Shown here piece by piece: positions 56,499 to 64,000 of a stretch of 64,000 nt of DNA. The stretch spans positions 62,001 through 126,000 of the forward strand of contig BBZU01000003.1 of the NCBI GenBank assembly GCA_001304995.1, given 5' to 3'. The notes beneath the pieces are model-generated. The model had not been told where the DNA came from. It did no database searches and worked only from the letters and a program-made list of their open reading frames with translations. Within the stretch, counting starts at the first letter, position 1. Every line of letters starts with the position of its first letter. The stretch is from Clostridia bacterium UC5.1-1D10 (GTDB taxonomy: Bacteria; Bacillota; Clostridia; Lachnospirales; Anaerotignaceae). A program made the position numbers and the translations under genes.

Positions 56499-56554
56499 AA
56501 AAAAGTCTTTTTGCCCTGTCCTGCGGATTACAACAAAGACCGGGCAAAAAAGAC
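56499..56554 (-). terminator. Terminator of the amidohydrolase operon
   Basis: Minus strand GTCTTTTTTGCCC/GGGCAAAAAGAC with a long loop, followed by TTTTTTG, between the amidohydrolase stop and the regulator start. Confidence 0.7.
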
Positions 56555-56632
56555 CTATTTACGAATACGTTGCCAACACAACAAAATACAATATAGATTC
56601 TATATGTCAGCGGCTATTTACGCAATATGTTT

Positions 56633-58282
56633 TTATTTCTTTTGATCTCCAAATCTGTGAGGATTTCGAATCACACGACCTGCGCAGACATCTGTCTGTT
56701 TTCCATTTTCCAGCGCGATCTGACCATTGACCAATACATATTCCACACCAACAGTATACTGCTTCGGATCTTCATAAGTTGCTTTATCGCAGATCTGATC
56801 TGGATCAAACACTACAATGTCAGCATAATAATCCTTTTTGAGCAAACCACGTTCCTCATCGATACCCAAACGTTTTGCAGACAGATATGTCATTTTTCTT
56901 ACCGCATCTTCAAAAGTCAGCATTCCTTTTTCTCTTACATAATAAGAGAAAACTTTGCCGAATGTACCAAACGCTCTGGGATGCGGTTTACCGATAGACA
57001 ACAGCCCTTCTGTGGAAAGATCCATACTATCGGAACCAAAACATGTTTTAGGATGACACGCAACTTTATCGGTATCTTCCTGGCCCTGGGTATGTACAAC
57101 AACCTGAATTTTACTTTTTTCTTCGATCAAAAGACGGAAAAAGGTATCAAATGGATCTTCGCCGCAGATTTTCGCAACTTCCGCAACTGTTTTGCCTTCT
57201 GTATATTTGTTTGCCTCTGTCATAACAGATGCCAGCACAACACCATCCCAGCCGCCTGCCATCCGATAGAAACACTGCCAGCCGGGAATGCCAGATTTCA
57301 GTTCTTCTACTATTCTATCTCTATTTTCCTGCACTTGCAAGCGTTCAATCATCTTTTCCACGCCGCCTTCAAAAGCCCATGGCGGCAGCAGTGCGCCCAA
57401 AGATGTCATACCAGCTGTATAAGGATAGCAGTCAAACGTTACCTCTAATCCATCTTTTTCCGCTGCATCCAGTTTTGCGAAAACTTCATCGATTTTACCA
57501 AAATTTCTGTGTCCCATTATTTTCAAGTGGGATACATGCAGTGGTACGCCGGCAGTTTTTGCAATATAAATTGCCTCATCCAACGCTTCCATTTCCTCGT
57601 CGCCTTCATTACGGATATGAGAGATATAATAACCATTGTATGGCTTTAATTCTTTACACAATTCAGCTAATTCTTCTTTTGTTGTATAAGCGCCGGGCAA
57701 ATAAACCAACCCTGTTGAAAGAGCAATACAGCCTGTCTCCATTGCTTTTCTGACTTCAGCCTTCATATGTTTCATCTGTTCCTCGTCAGCCGGTTCCTTG
57801 GAAAAGCCCATTTCATCAATCCGAATGGCTCCATGCGCAACATAAGCCGCAACATTGACTGCTGGTGCATTCTCTTCCAAATATGTAAAATATTCTTCCA
57901 TTGTATTCCATGGCAATTCCAGTTTTGCCGGAATTGTGCCAATGATTCTTGTGCCAAGATAATCAATCAATTCCTGTTTGCGTTCTTCACGGATAGGCGC
58001 TACACCAATTCCGCAGTTTGCAATGACATCCATGGTTACCCCTGTATAAATCCGGCTTCTTGTGTACTTATCATATACCAGTGATAAATCTGAATGTGTA
58101 TGGAAATCAATGAAACCGGGAGAAACAAATTTTCCGGAAGCATCGATCACTTTCTTGGCATCCGCCGCGGAAAGATCACCAATTGCTGTGATTTTATCGC
58201 CTTCAATACCTACATCCGCTTTATAACGAAATGCACCACTGCCATCCAGAATTGTGCCGCCTACAATCTTTACATCAAACAT
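56633..58282 (-). CDS. N-acyl-D-amino-acid deacylase-like amidohydrolase
   Basis: 549 residues, amidohydrolase superfamily. The metal site HTHSDLSL lies near residue 65, with the D-aminoacylase features YISHIRNEGDEEM and HVSHLKIMGHRNFG near 225-260. FGSDSMDL near 435 and PHPRAFGTFGKVFSYYV complete the active-site set. It would release free D-amino acids, or open a related cyclic or N-acyl amide. The ATG at 58282 follows AAGGAG; a GTG three codons earlier overlaps it. Downstream of three membrane proteins, so import of the substrate by them is likely. Confidence 0.88.
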   Translation of the reverse strand: MFDVKIVGGTILDGSGAFRYKADVGIEGDKITAIGDLSAADAKKVIDASGKFVSPGFIDFHTHSDLSLVYDKYTRSRIYTGVTMDVIANCGIGVAPIREERKQELIDYLGTRIIGTIPAKLELPWNTMEEYFTYLEENAPAVNVAAYVAHGAIRIDEMGFSKEPADEEQMKHMKAEVRKAMETGCIALSTGLVYLPGAYTTKEELAELCKELKPYNGYYISHIRNEGDEEMEALDEAIYIAKTAGVPLHVSHLKIMGHRNFGKIDEVFAKLDAAEKDGLEVTFDCYPYTAGMTSLGALLPPWAFEGGVEKMIERLQVQENRDRIVEELKSGIPGWQCFYRMAGGWDGVVLASVMTEANKYTEGKTVAEVAKICGEDPFDTFFRLLIEEKSKIQVVVHTQGQEDTDKVACHPKTCFGSDSMDLSTEGLLSIGKPHPRAFGTFGKVFSYYVREKGMLTFEDAVRKMTYLSAKRLGIDEERGLLKKDYYADIVVFDPDQICDKATYEDPKQYTVGVEYVLVNGQIALENGKQTDVCAGRVIRNPHRFGDQKK

Positions 58283-58309
58283 AACTTTCACTCCTTATCC
58301 AAAACAACT

Positions 58310-58964
58310 TTATGCCTCTTTTTTCTGATCTTTTACAAAAAAGACTCTTGTAATCAAAATACCACTCAGTACGATCAGCAGTGTCAAAACACCACCAGGG
58401 ATTCCAATTTTTCCGCCTAAAATCATAATGACCATAGCCGCAGCGATTGTACAGATTCCGGTTCTTAAGTCTTTTCTCGCAATATCCACATATATTGCAC
58501 CGAAAAGCGCCGGCAAAATATAACTGAACGATTCCGTTACAAACGCAGGAAGAATAGGAATTACCTGAGAACCAATAACCGTAAATACAGTAATCATACC
58601 CGCGGAAACAAATACGGAACAGCAAGTACCGATTGTTGCAACAACTTCCCCCGCATGGGTACCTGATTCCACGCCTGCAATTTTTTTGTGCCATAGATGC
58701 GGCAGGCATACGAATATCACCAACAGAACCTGCCAGCCAACCAATATAAGAACCCGGCGCACCCAATGTCGGATAGTATGCAATGGGCTGAATGATCCAG
58801 CTGATGCCATAGGTTGCCGCTACCAATGCCCAGATTTGTAAAATGGTAGCAATTCCTGGCATTTCTCCATATCGCAAGCCTACATAAATTGCCGGAATAA
58901 AGTTGGCAATAATGGCAAGCCCCATGGAAACGCGACCAATTTTGATCATTTTCTTATCATACAT
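58310..58964 (-). CDS. Small membrane protein of the DUF5058 locus (one apparent frameshift)
   Basis: About 217 residues after repair, six or seven hydrophobic segments. Distinct blocks are IIANFIPAIYVGLRYGEMPG near residue 18, APGSYIGWLAGSVGDIRMPA near 65, and VESGTHAGEVVATIGTCCSV near 95. The break is plus-strand T7 (58681-58687), one extra; repair reads MAQKIAGVESGTHAGEV. I do not recognise a named family. Its fixed place beside two DUF5058 proteins suggests one membrane complex. The ATG at 58964 has GAGGTG. Confidence 0.75.
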
Positions 58965-58994
58965 AGCTGTCACCTCGTTTTCGTCATTTCAAAT

Positions 58995-59696
58995 TTATCC
59001 AAATACTATCTGAGTGGCAATCATCCCCACCAGCATGGATATACCAAGCGCCAATTCCTGGAGTCTTTGATATTTTTTCAACACTGTGGTCAACAGCAGC
59101 ATAACCACCGCTGAAATAATTGCCGGTGTCAGTTTCGGCATTTGCAGATCCTGAATCTGGTTTGCCAGCAAATATGCAAATAACCCTACTGTTGCACCTG
59201 CAAGCAGTTTCTTAACCCATACGGGATTATATTTCGTATTCATCTTTTCTACGACGCCACTCATACGGTGGCCCAAAATGAATACCAGGAAAAGCCAGCC
59301 AAAGTTATTCAGTGCCATTCCCCAAAGAGCATAGGAAAATGCTTCTGTACCAAAGGAAGCGCTCCCTACTTCAGCGCCAGCCAATGTCGATGTCAGCGAA
59401 ATAACACCCAATTCTGTTCGTGCCGCACCTACATCACATAGACGCATCCATGTGGTTGGAGCACCAACCACGGCTACCAATGACAGAAGTGTAATAACCG
59501 GAGACAGGGATGGCCCAATCGCCGTAATACAAGCAGAGCGTATGGCTGCTTTACGTTTCTTTTCATCAATGCCGAGAGCAGTTGCCTCCTTTAATGCTGC
59601 TCTCAAAAATACCACTGCCTGTGATACGGAAATAATAACCAGAAAACTGGATGCAATCCACATGCCAGGACTATTGATCATCGTTTGAAAATCCAT
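58995..59696 (-). CDS. DUF5058 membrane protein, second copy
   Basis: 233 residues, about six membrane helices. DUF5058 blocks AAIRSACITAIGPSLSPVI near residue 48 and GAARTELGVISLTSTLAGAE near 88, ending in LALGISMLVGMIATQIVFG. Clearly paralogous to the gene at 59721-60431, sharing the pattern KYQ-LQE-GISML-GM. Family function unknown; probably part of a transporter for the amidohydrolase substrate (inference). Start at 59696 has GGAGG. Confidence 0.85.
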   Translation of the reverse strand: MDFQTMINSPGMWIASSFLVIISVSQAVVFLRAALKEATALGIDEKKRKAAIRSACITAIGPSLSPVITLLSLVAVVGAPTTWMRLCDVGAARTELGVISLTSTLAGAEVGSASFGTEAFSYALWGMALNNFGWLFLVFILGHRMSGVVEKMNTKYNPVWVKKLLAGATVGLFAYLLANQIQDLQMPKLTPAIISAVVMLLLTTVLKKYQRLQELALGISMLVGMIATQIVFG

Positions 59697-59720
59697 AATA
59701 AACCCTCCTTCATTGTCATT

Positions 59721-60431
59721 TTATCCAAATAGCACCTCCGTCAAAAACATCCCTGCCAACATGGATATCCCCATCGAAAATTCCTGCAGCTTCTGATATC
59801 GCTTCAGCACTGTCCCAAATAACAGAGAACAAAGTCCTGAAATAATCGCTGCACAGTAATTGGCAGTTGTTTTTCCTACCAGCTGATTGCTCAGCAAATA
59901 AGCAAATAAGGCCAGGGCGGCGCCACCCAAAAGTTCCTTAATCCACTTCTCACTAAATCTGGAATACATGCGATGTACCATATGCTCCATCTTATGGTTC
60001 AGCAAAAACACAACTATCAACCATCCTGCACTGTTGAGCACACCAGCCCAAATGCCATACGTCCAGGCACGTATTCCAATATTGGCATCCATCACTTCTA
60101 CACCAGCAACAGATGCCCCCATTGCAGCAGCTGCTAATTCTGTACGGGCAGCTCCCACATTATTTAATACAAACCATGTATACGGCGTCCCCAACACCGT
60201 ACTCATGGCAAGCATCATAATAACCGGCGACATAGAGGGACCAATGGCGGTAATGCACGCTGCACGCATTGCCGCTTTTCTTTTTTCACCGGAAATACCA
60301 ATGGTTTTTGCTTCTTTTATTGCTGTCTTTAAGAAAAAAGCTGACTGTAATACCACGATTAAAATCATGATGAATACAGATAACCAAATATCCCATCCAT
60401 TGATTATTTCTTGAAAAGTATTTATATCCAC
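59721..60431 (-). CDS. DUF5058 membrane protein, first copy (GTG start)
   Basis: 236 residues, about six membrane helices. AAMRAACITAIGPSMSPVI near residue 49 and GAARTELAAAAMGASVAGVE near 89 match the paralogue block for block. The start is GTG at 60431 with AAAGGAGGG 7 bases upstream; no ATG is available. First gene of the run DUF5058-DUF5058-membrane protein-amidohydrolase, all spaced 20-30 bases. Confidence 0.85.
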   Translation of the reverse strand: MDINTFQEIINGWDIWLSVFIMILIVVLQSAFFLKTAIKEAKTIGISGEKRKAAMRAACITAIGPSMSPVIMMLAMSTVLGTPYTWFVLNNVGAARTELAAAAMGASVAGVEVMDANIGIRAWTYGIWAGVLNSAGWLIVVFLLNHKMEHMVHRMYSRFSEKWIKELLGGAALALFAYLLSNQLVGKTTANYCAAIISGLCSLLFGTVLKRYQKLQEFSMGISMLAGMFLTEVLFG

Positions 60432-60831
60432 AGCTAATCCCTCCTTTAGCTCTTATCTTTTGATTTGATGTTTCTATTTTAATACCAAGATTGTATCTTT
60501 AATAGTACATTAATTGTCTTAAACTGTTGTCTGAATCATTAGAAAAATACCAACATAATTATTCATCTCCAAACAAATCAAAGAGAAAAATTTTTTCCAT
60601 TTTCTTTCTATTTTGCCCAGAAATATGCAAAAAGCGGTTTTCACGTTTTTTCTCGAACAGAAAAACCGTCACCGAAAAACAAATGCATTTATATTACGGA
60701 CAAACCATTCTTTTCATAAACTCACGAAAATAGTTTAAGACAAATATTTTATACCATTATAGATTTTTTACAAAAAAACAACCTTGTCGCTTTATTCTCT
60801 GTCTTTTATACTGAATACATATTTCTGCCAA
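60432..60831 (-). promoter_or_regulatory. Regulatory region of the DUF5058 operon with inverted TTGTCTTAAAC repeats
   Basis: 400 AT-rich bases without a gene. An 11-base element TTGTCTTAAAC at 60514-60524 recurs exactly inverted at 60733-60743, and similarity extends further (TTGTCTTAAACTxTT). A TTGTCT half-copy follows the first at about 60527-60532. The middle holds a TTTTTCT/AGAAAAA hairpin near 60640-60670. No certain -35/-10 pair was picked. Confidence 0.45.
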
Positions 60832-60873
60832 TAAAAAAGAGTTCTTCCATGACATTGTCATAAAAGAACTCTC
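60832..60873 (-). terminator. Terminator of the YkvI-aminotransferase transcript
   Basis: Minus strand AGAGTTCTT/AAGAACTCT with an inner ATGACAATGTCAT palindrome, followed by TTTTTATT. Confidence 0.85.
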
Positions 60874-60899
60874 ATCATAAATCCTACCACTGGGTCAAA

Positions 60900-62003
60900 T
60901 CAATGAAATCCATTAATTTCTTTCAAGGCCTGTAAAACCTTAGGCATGTCCGCTTCTCCAGGGACACGCAGACGTACAGATTTTTTCCCCAGATTATGAA
61001 AATCTTTTCCCGAAATCACAAGAATCCGGCGTTTCGCAAATTCTTCCGCCAAATCCACCTGAGGATCGTCATATGTAAGGAGGCATATAGATACAGTATC
61101 CGCGGTTTCTGCCGCAGTAATATGCCGGAGCGGCAGCGACAGCAACTGTCTTTTGATCTCCCCTGTTTTTTCCATCAGAACTTCCAAAAAGGCTTCGTCT
61201 TTCATGGTCTGGGCTGCAACACTTCTGGATAACCCAGACATCGTATACGGATTGGAAATATTACCCACATAAGGAACAAGTTCCAACGGCAATACCAGAT
61301 AGCCTCCTCGCAAACCAGCCAGACCAAAACCTTTGGAAAATGTTTTGACAACAATCAGGTTATCATACTTATCTACCAACTGCATTGCTGAATTTTGTTT
61401 TGGCATATAATCACCATATGCCTCATCCACAATTACAAATACATTCTGTTTTTGTGCCGCAGCCAGAATTTTTTCGATTTCCATCAAGGGAATGATCTGA
61501 CCTGTTGGGTTATTGGGGTTATCCAAATAAACAAGCTTATGCTGTCCATTTAATGCCGCCAGAACATCCTCCACACAGAATTTGTAGTTTCTCTCTTTTT
61601 TCAATAAAACCTGATCATACTGACATCCGTACATTTCAACATCTGTTTCATATTCCGTAAATTGCGGTACATATCCCAGAACATGATCGCCTTTTTCCAG
61701 AAAAAGTCGATTCAGCAAATACAGACTGCTGATAGAACCGTCACAAAGGACAATTCTTCTATAATCCAAATCTGCATAACCCTTCCAATATGTAATAATG
61801 CTATCCTTTACAGATACAGAATGGGGATACGGCTGCAACATTTCAAATTTCAGATTTTGGAAAGCTTTCATTGCTTCCGGCGGTGCCATAACAATGTTAA
61901 TCCCCTCTCCACAATCCACATCAAAAGGCAATGTCCCCGAAGATTCAATGGCATAACTCACCTTTGTATGTTCTTTGATCGCCTGATTAATTCTCAATTC
62001 CAT
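60900..62003 (-). CDS. HisC/CobD-like PLP aminotransferase
   Basis: 367 residues, fold-type I. DNPNNPTGQIIPL near residue 160, DEAYGDYMP near 192, and the Schiff-base lysine in VKTFSKGFGLAGLRGGY near 225. This subgroup includes histidinol-phosphate aminotransferase and threonine-phosphate decarboxylase, but also generic aminotransferases. No his or cob genes are nearby. The context (YkvI-type transporter, D-aminoacylase) suggests amino acid catabolism. It lies 30 bases after the transporter gene. Ends in EINGFH. Confidence 0.85.
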   Translation of the reverse strand: MELRINQAIKEHTKVSYAIESSGTLPFDVDCGEGINIVMAPPEAMKAFQNLKFEMLQPYPHSVSVKDSIITYWKGYADLDYRRIVLCDGSISSLYLLNRLFLEKGDHVLGYVPQFTEYETDVEMYGCQYDQVLLKKERNYKFCVEDVLAALNGQHKLVYLDNPNNPTGQIIPLMEIEKILAAAQKQNVFVIVDEAYGDYMPKQNSAMQLVDKYDNLIVVKTFSKGFGLAGLRGGYLVLPLELVPYVGNISNPYTMSGLSRSVAAQTMKDEAFLEVLMEKTGEIKRQLLSLPLRHITAAETADTVSICLLTYDDPQVDLAEEFAKRRILVISGKDFHNLGKKSVRLRVPGEADMPKVLQALKEINGFH

Positions 62004-62033
62004 AATGCTCCTCCTCTCAGTCTATTTTCCCGC

Positions 62034-63109
62034 TCAAGCTTCTTTTTCCTTTTTTGTCAGTACCTGCTTGACAAAAACACATATCATCAAAATCACACCA
62101 ATATATCCGGTGTAAGGATATATGGTGCCTACCAAGGTGGTAAAAGGAAGCATACTCAAAATCAGCGCAGCTATAACCGTAACCACACACGTAAGATTAT
62201 ATTTTTTTGTTCTTTCTTCTCCGGCTTTTCTGCATACCATCCAAAGCATGGGAACAGCTGTTGAAAAAATCTCCATCAACACAATGATCGCAAAAATGCC
62301 TGCTAAAACAGGATGAAGTTGTTCTGCTAAAATCAGGGTTGGAATTTCCTGATCATACACTGCACCGATATTAGACAGCAGTCCAAGATTCATGACCAGA
62401 ATTGCCAATACCAAGAAGAAACCACCGAAAACACCTCCTGAAACAGCTGTTTTCGTATTTTTCGCTGATTGCGAAAGCTGAAGCAAAAATGGAATGACTA
62501 AGATTGCCATATAACCTGTATACAACGCTCCAGAAAAAGCCCAATTGGAGCAAGAAGCCGAAACCTCAATCCCCTGAAGCACTTCATTGACTTGCATCAG
62601 TCCGTCTGCATTCAGGAAAATGGCTCCTAATCCAATGACAATAGAAAATACAATAATGACAGGCCCGATCAATCCAATAATATCAACCAATTTGTTTAGT
62701 CCCAGCATAACTGTACCAAGGCAAAGTACAGCCATCAGAATTCGCCCGATAACATTAGGAATGCCAAAATACTGATTCAAAGACGCGCCAGCACCACCGA
62801 TCATAATAGAAAAACAACCGAACAGAAAAAAGTAAACAAAACATTCAAAACGTGGCAGCAAACATTCCCACAATAATATCTCCATACTTCTGTGTCGGTC
62901 TTAAAGCATAATTTTCTGCCATCCCGCATCATAGTTGCGCCTAGCCAAACAAACAATACCATTGATATAATGACCGCACCTATACTTTTCCAGCCAAACG
63001 CAGAAAAGAACTGCATGATCTCCTGCCCTGTCGCATATCCTGAGCCAATGCAAAAGGCAATATACGCTCCACCTAATTTCATAATGTCCAGAATAGACTT
63101 TTCTTTCAT
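62034..63109 (-). CDS. YkvI-like membrane transporter (one apparent frameshift)
   Basis: About 358 residues after repair, ten or so helices, APC-type fold. ILDIMKLGGAYIAFCIGSGY and ATGQEIMQFFSAFGW open the protein as in YkvI-family permeases. IMIGGAGASLNQYFGIP near residue 110 is the other hallmark. The break is at plus-strand A6 (62826-62831), one short; repair gives VLFTFFLFGCFSIMIGG. Probably an amino acid or metabolite transporter serving the aminotransferase that follows. Its own promoter lies upstream. Confidence 0.82.
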
Positions 63110-63154
63110 TTCAGGTCACCCCCGACAAATCCTCTTTCACTCTCTTTTGTATTC

Positions 63155-63241
63155 AATTAAATTAATTTAATTTGGCTATATTATATATACATATTAATTT
63201 CAAGTCAATAGTATATCTAAATTTAATTTATTATAATTAAA
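63155..63241 (-). promoter_or_regulatory. Promoter and AT-rich palindromes upstream of the YkvI-like gene
   Basis: Minus strand TTGACT (63203-63208), 17 bases, perfect TATAAT (63180-63185). An 18-bp perfect palindrome, AATTAAATT/AATTTAATT, lies at 63155-63172 just after the -10. A related palindrome TTTAATT-N6-AATTAAA lies at 63222-63241 upstream of the -35. Both flank the promoter and share the half-site, so they are likely operators, perhaps for the XRE regulator at the window end. Confidence 0.55.
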
Positions 63242-63247
63242 TAAAAT

Positions 63248-63274
63248 AGGCTGGCAAAATCTATTTGCCAGCCT
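63248..63274. repeat. Orphan 11-bp hairpin
   Basis: Perfect stem AGGCTGGCAAA/TTTGCCAGCCT with a 5-base loop, in the gene-free stretch 63110-63734. The minus strand follows it with ATTTTATTT, so it resembles a terminator, but no gene lies upstream on that strand inside the window. The rest of this stretch (about 63280-63660) shows no gene. Confidence 0.6.
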
Positions 63275-63671
63275 TCGCTTTCTTCTCTTATTTTCCTAAT
63301 AATCGTTATGACTCCTTTTTCAAAAAGCATCATCATTTTAGAATCCAAGTATAAAAACAACTTCCATTGGTACCGACAAAGTCACCCATACCTAGTCCGT
63401 TTCTATACATTTTCAAGAGAGCCTTCCCTCAAAAGCAATATATTTTTAATTGTTAAGTCATTATAAATTTAATGAATTATAGTTTAACTGCATTATATTC
63501 CTGCACAACCATATCGTCAATCACTTTATAGAAATAACACCAGAACTTCTTTTCACAAGATGCAGAATACTGGCATTTGATATGCACATCATTTTTTTCA
63601 GGCCGCAAATCTTTTTTGCGCCAGAGCCAAAAAGCACTCTACACAAAAACCTCTTATCATACAAACTTTAT

Positions 63672-63700
63672 TTTACAATCCTTCTGGTTAATAGTATAAT
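63672..63700 (+). promoter_or_regulatory. Promoter of the terminal XRE gene
   Basis: TTTACA (63672-63677), 17 bases, perfect TATAAT (63695-63700), 34 bases before the ATG. Confidence 0.7.
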
Positions 63701-63734
63701 AGAACAGAAGCACAAGAAAGAGAGGATAACTGAA

Positions 63735-64000
63735 ATGATCGGCGAAAAAATAAAAAGCTGCACGAATAGAAAAAGGACTTACAGCAAAAGAGCTGGCCAT
63801 AAAATCAGAGGTCACTCCAGGATATATTTCACAAATTGAACGAGAATTAATCAGCCCTTCTCTTTCTGTCTTGATGCGGATTGCAAAAGTACTGGAAATC
63901 CCCATAGTATCTCTGTTTTCTCAGGAAGAACAAGAGCAGGTTACTGTAATTAAAAAAGACAATCGCACAAAAATCCGATTTGCTGATATCAATATGGAGT
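63735..64000 (+). CDS. XRE-family regulator, partial at window edge (one apparent frameshift)
   Basis: Helix-turn-helix regulator; about 88 residues are visible. After removing one base in A5 (63752-63756) it reads MIGEKIKAARIEKGLTAKEL, then SEVTPGYISQIERELISPSL and LMRIAKVLEIPIVSLF, a textbook HTH_3 domain. The following VTVIKKDNRTKIRFADI looks like the lead-in to a cupin domain beyond the window. Divergent from the YkvI-aminotransferase genes, so it probably regulates them. AGAGGATAA precedes the ATG. Confidence 0.82.

Noticed and set aside
1-64000. Mobile elements, prophage, CRISPR arrays, rRNA
   Set aside because: No transposase, integrase, phage structural gene, regularly spaced repeats or rRNA-like sequence was found on either strand.

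Overview
The window looks like a chromosomal segment of an anaerobic, spore-forming, amino-acid-fermenting member of the Clostridia (Lachnospirales-like). The reasons are ferredoxin-dependent 2-oxoacid oxidation, phosphotransbutyrylase with butyrate kinase, a Re-type citrate synthase, a glycyl radical enzyme with its activase, the sporulation protein YunB, S-layer homology domains, and strong AGGAGG ribosome binding sites. There is no phage, insertion sequence, CRISPR array or rRNA. The one RNA gene is tRNA-Leu(CAA).

Layout. 1-6.5 kb (minus): a nucleoside ABC importer (bmpA-nupO-nupP-nupQ), then tgt-yajC. 6.7-9.4 kb: an RNA methyltransferase and an SLH/CAP surface protein. 9.7-10.9 kb: a cation/proton antiporter. 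11-20.9 kb: an apparent branched-chain or other 2-oxoacid fermentation locus. A minus-strand run (buk, ptb, aminotransferase, nhaC, MFS transporter) and an IclR regulator diverge from a plus-strand four-subunit 2-oxoacid:ferredoxin oxidoreductase operon. 21-22.8 kb: three small uncharacterised genes. 23.2-27.6 kb: Re-citrate synthase, aconitase and isocitrate dehydrogenase, the oxidative half-TCA route to 2-oxoglutarate. 27.6-29.8 kb: a TlpA-like lipoprotein, a tiny CxxC protein and a membrane polyferredoxin. 30-33.9 kb: an XRE-cupin regulator, a glycyl radical enzyme with an unusual active-site loop, and its activase. 34-42.4 kb: coaBC, DUF4397, GNAT, PBP1A, yunB, an unknown gene and an SH3/NlpC-P60 hydrolase. 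42.7-54.2 kb: a compact 16-gene minus-strand operon combining molybdate uptake, molybdopterin synthesis and selenium-cofactor maturation (modE, selD, yedF, yqeB, MoeA-like, moaC, moaA, MOSC, mogA, modABC, cysteine desulfurase, DUF3343, yqeC, xdhC). This is the accessory set of selenium-dependent molybdenum hydroxylases, without the hydroxylase. 55-64 kb: a poorly described locus with a composite regulator, a D-aminoacylase-like amidohydrolase, three small membrane proteins (two tandem DUF5058 paralogues), a PLP aminotransferase, a YkvI-like transporter and an XRE regulator that runs off the edge.

Sequence quality matters here. At least 22 genes carry 26 apparent single-base indels, nearly all in homopolymer runs. 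They include genes that must work for a cell to live (coaBC). I read these as assembly or basecalling errors, not pseudogenes, and annotate each such gene across its break. Protein lengths given for these genes are after restoring the frame.

How the genes work together. The fermentation locus would take an amino acid to its 2-oxoacid (aminotransferase), then to acyl-CoA plus reduced ferredoxin (oxidoreductase), then to acyl-phosphate (Ptb) and to a free acid plus ATP (Buk), with ion and metabolite transport supplied by NhaC and the MFS protein. The Mo/Se operon would import molybdate, build the pterin cofactor, supply selenide and selenophosphate, and load selenium and molybdenum into hydroxylases encoded elsewhere. 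Functions inferred only from context are marked as such in each entry.
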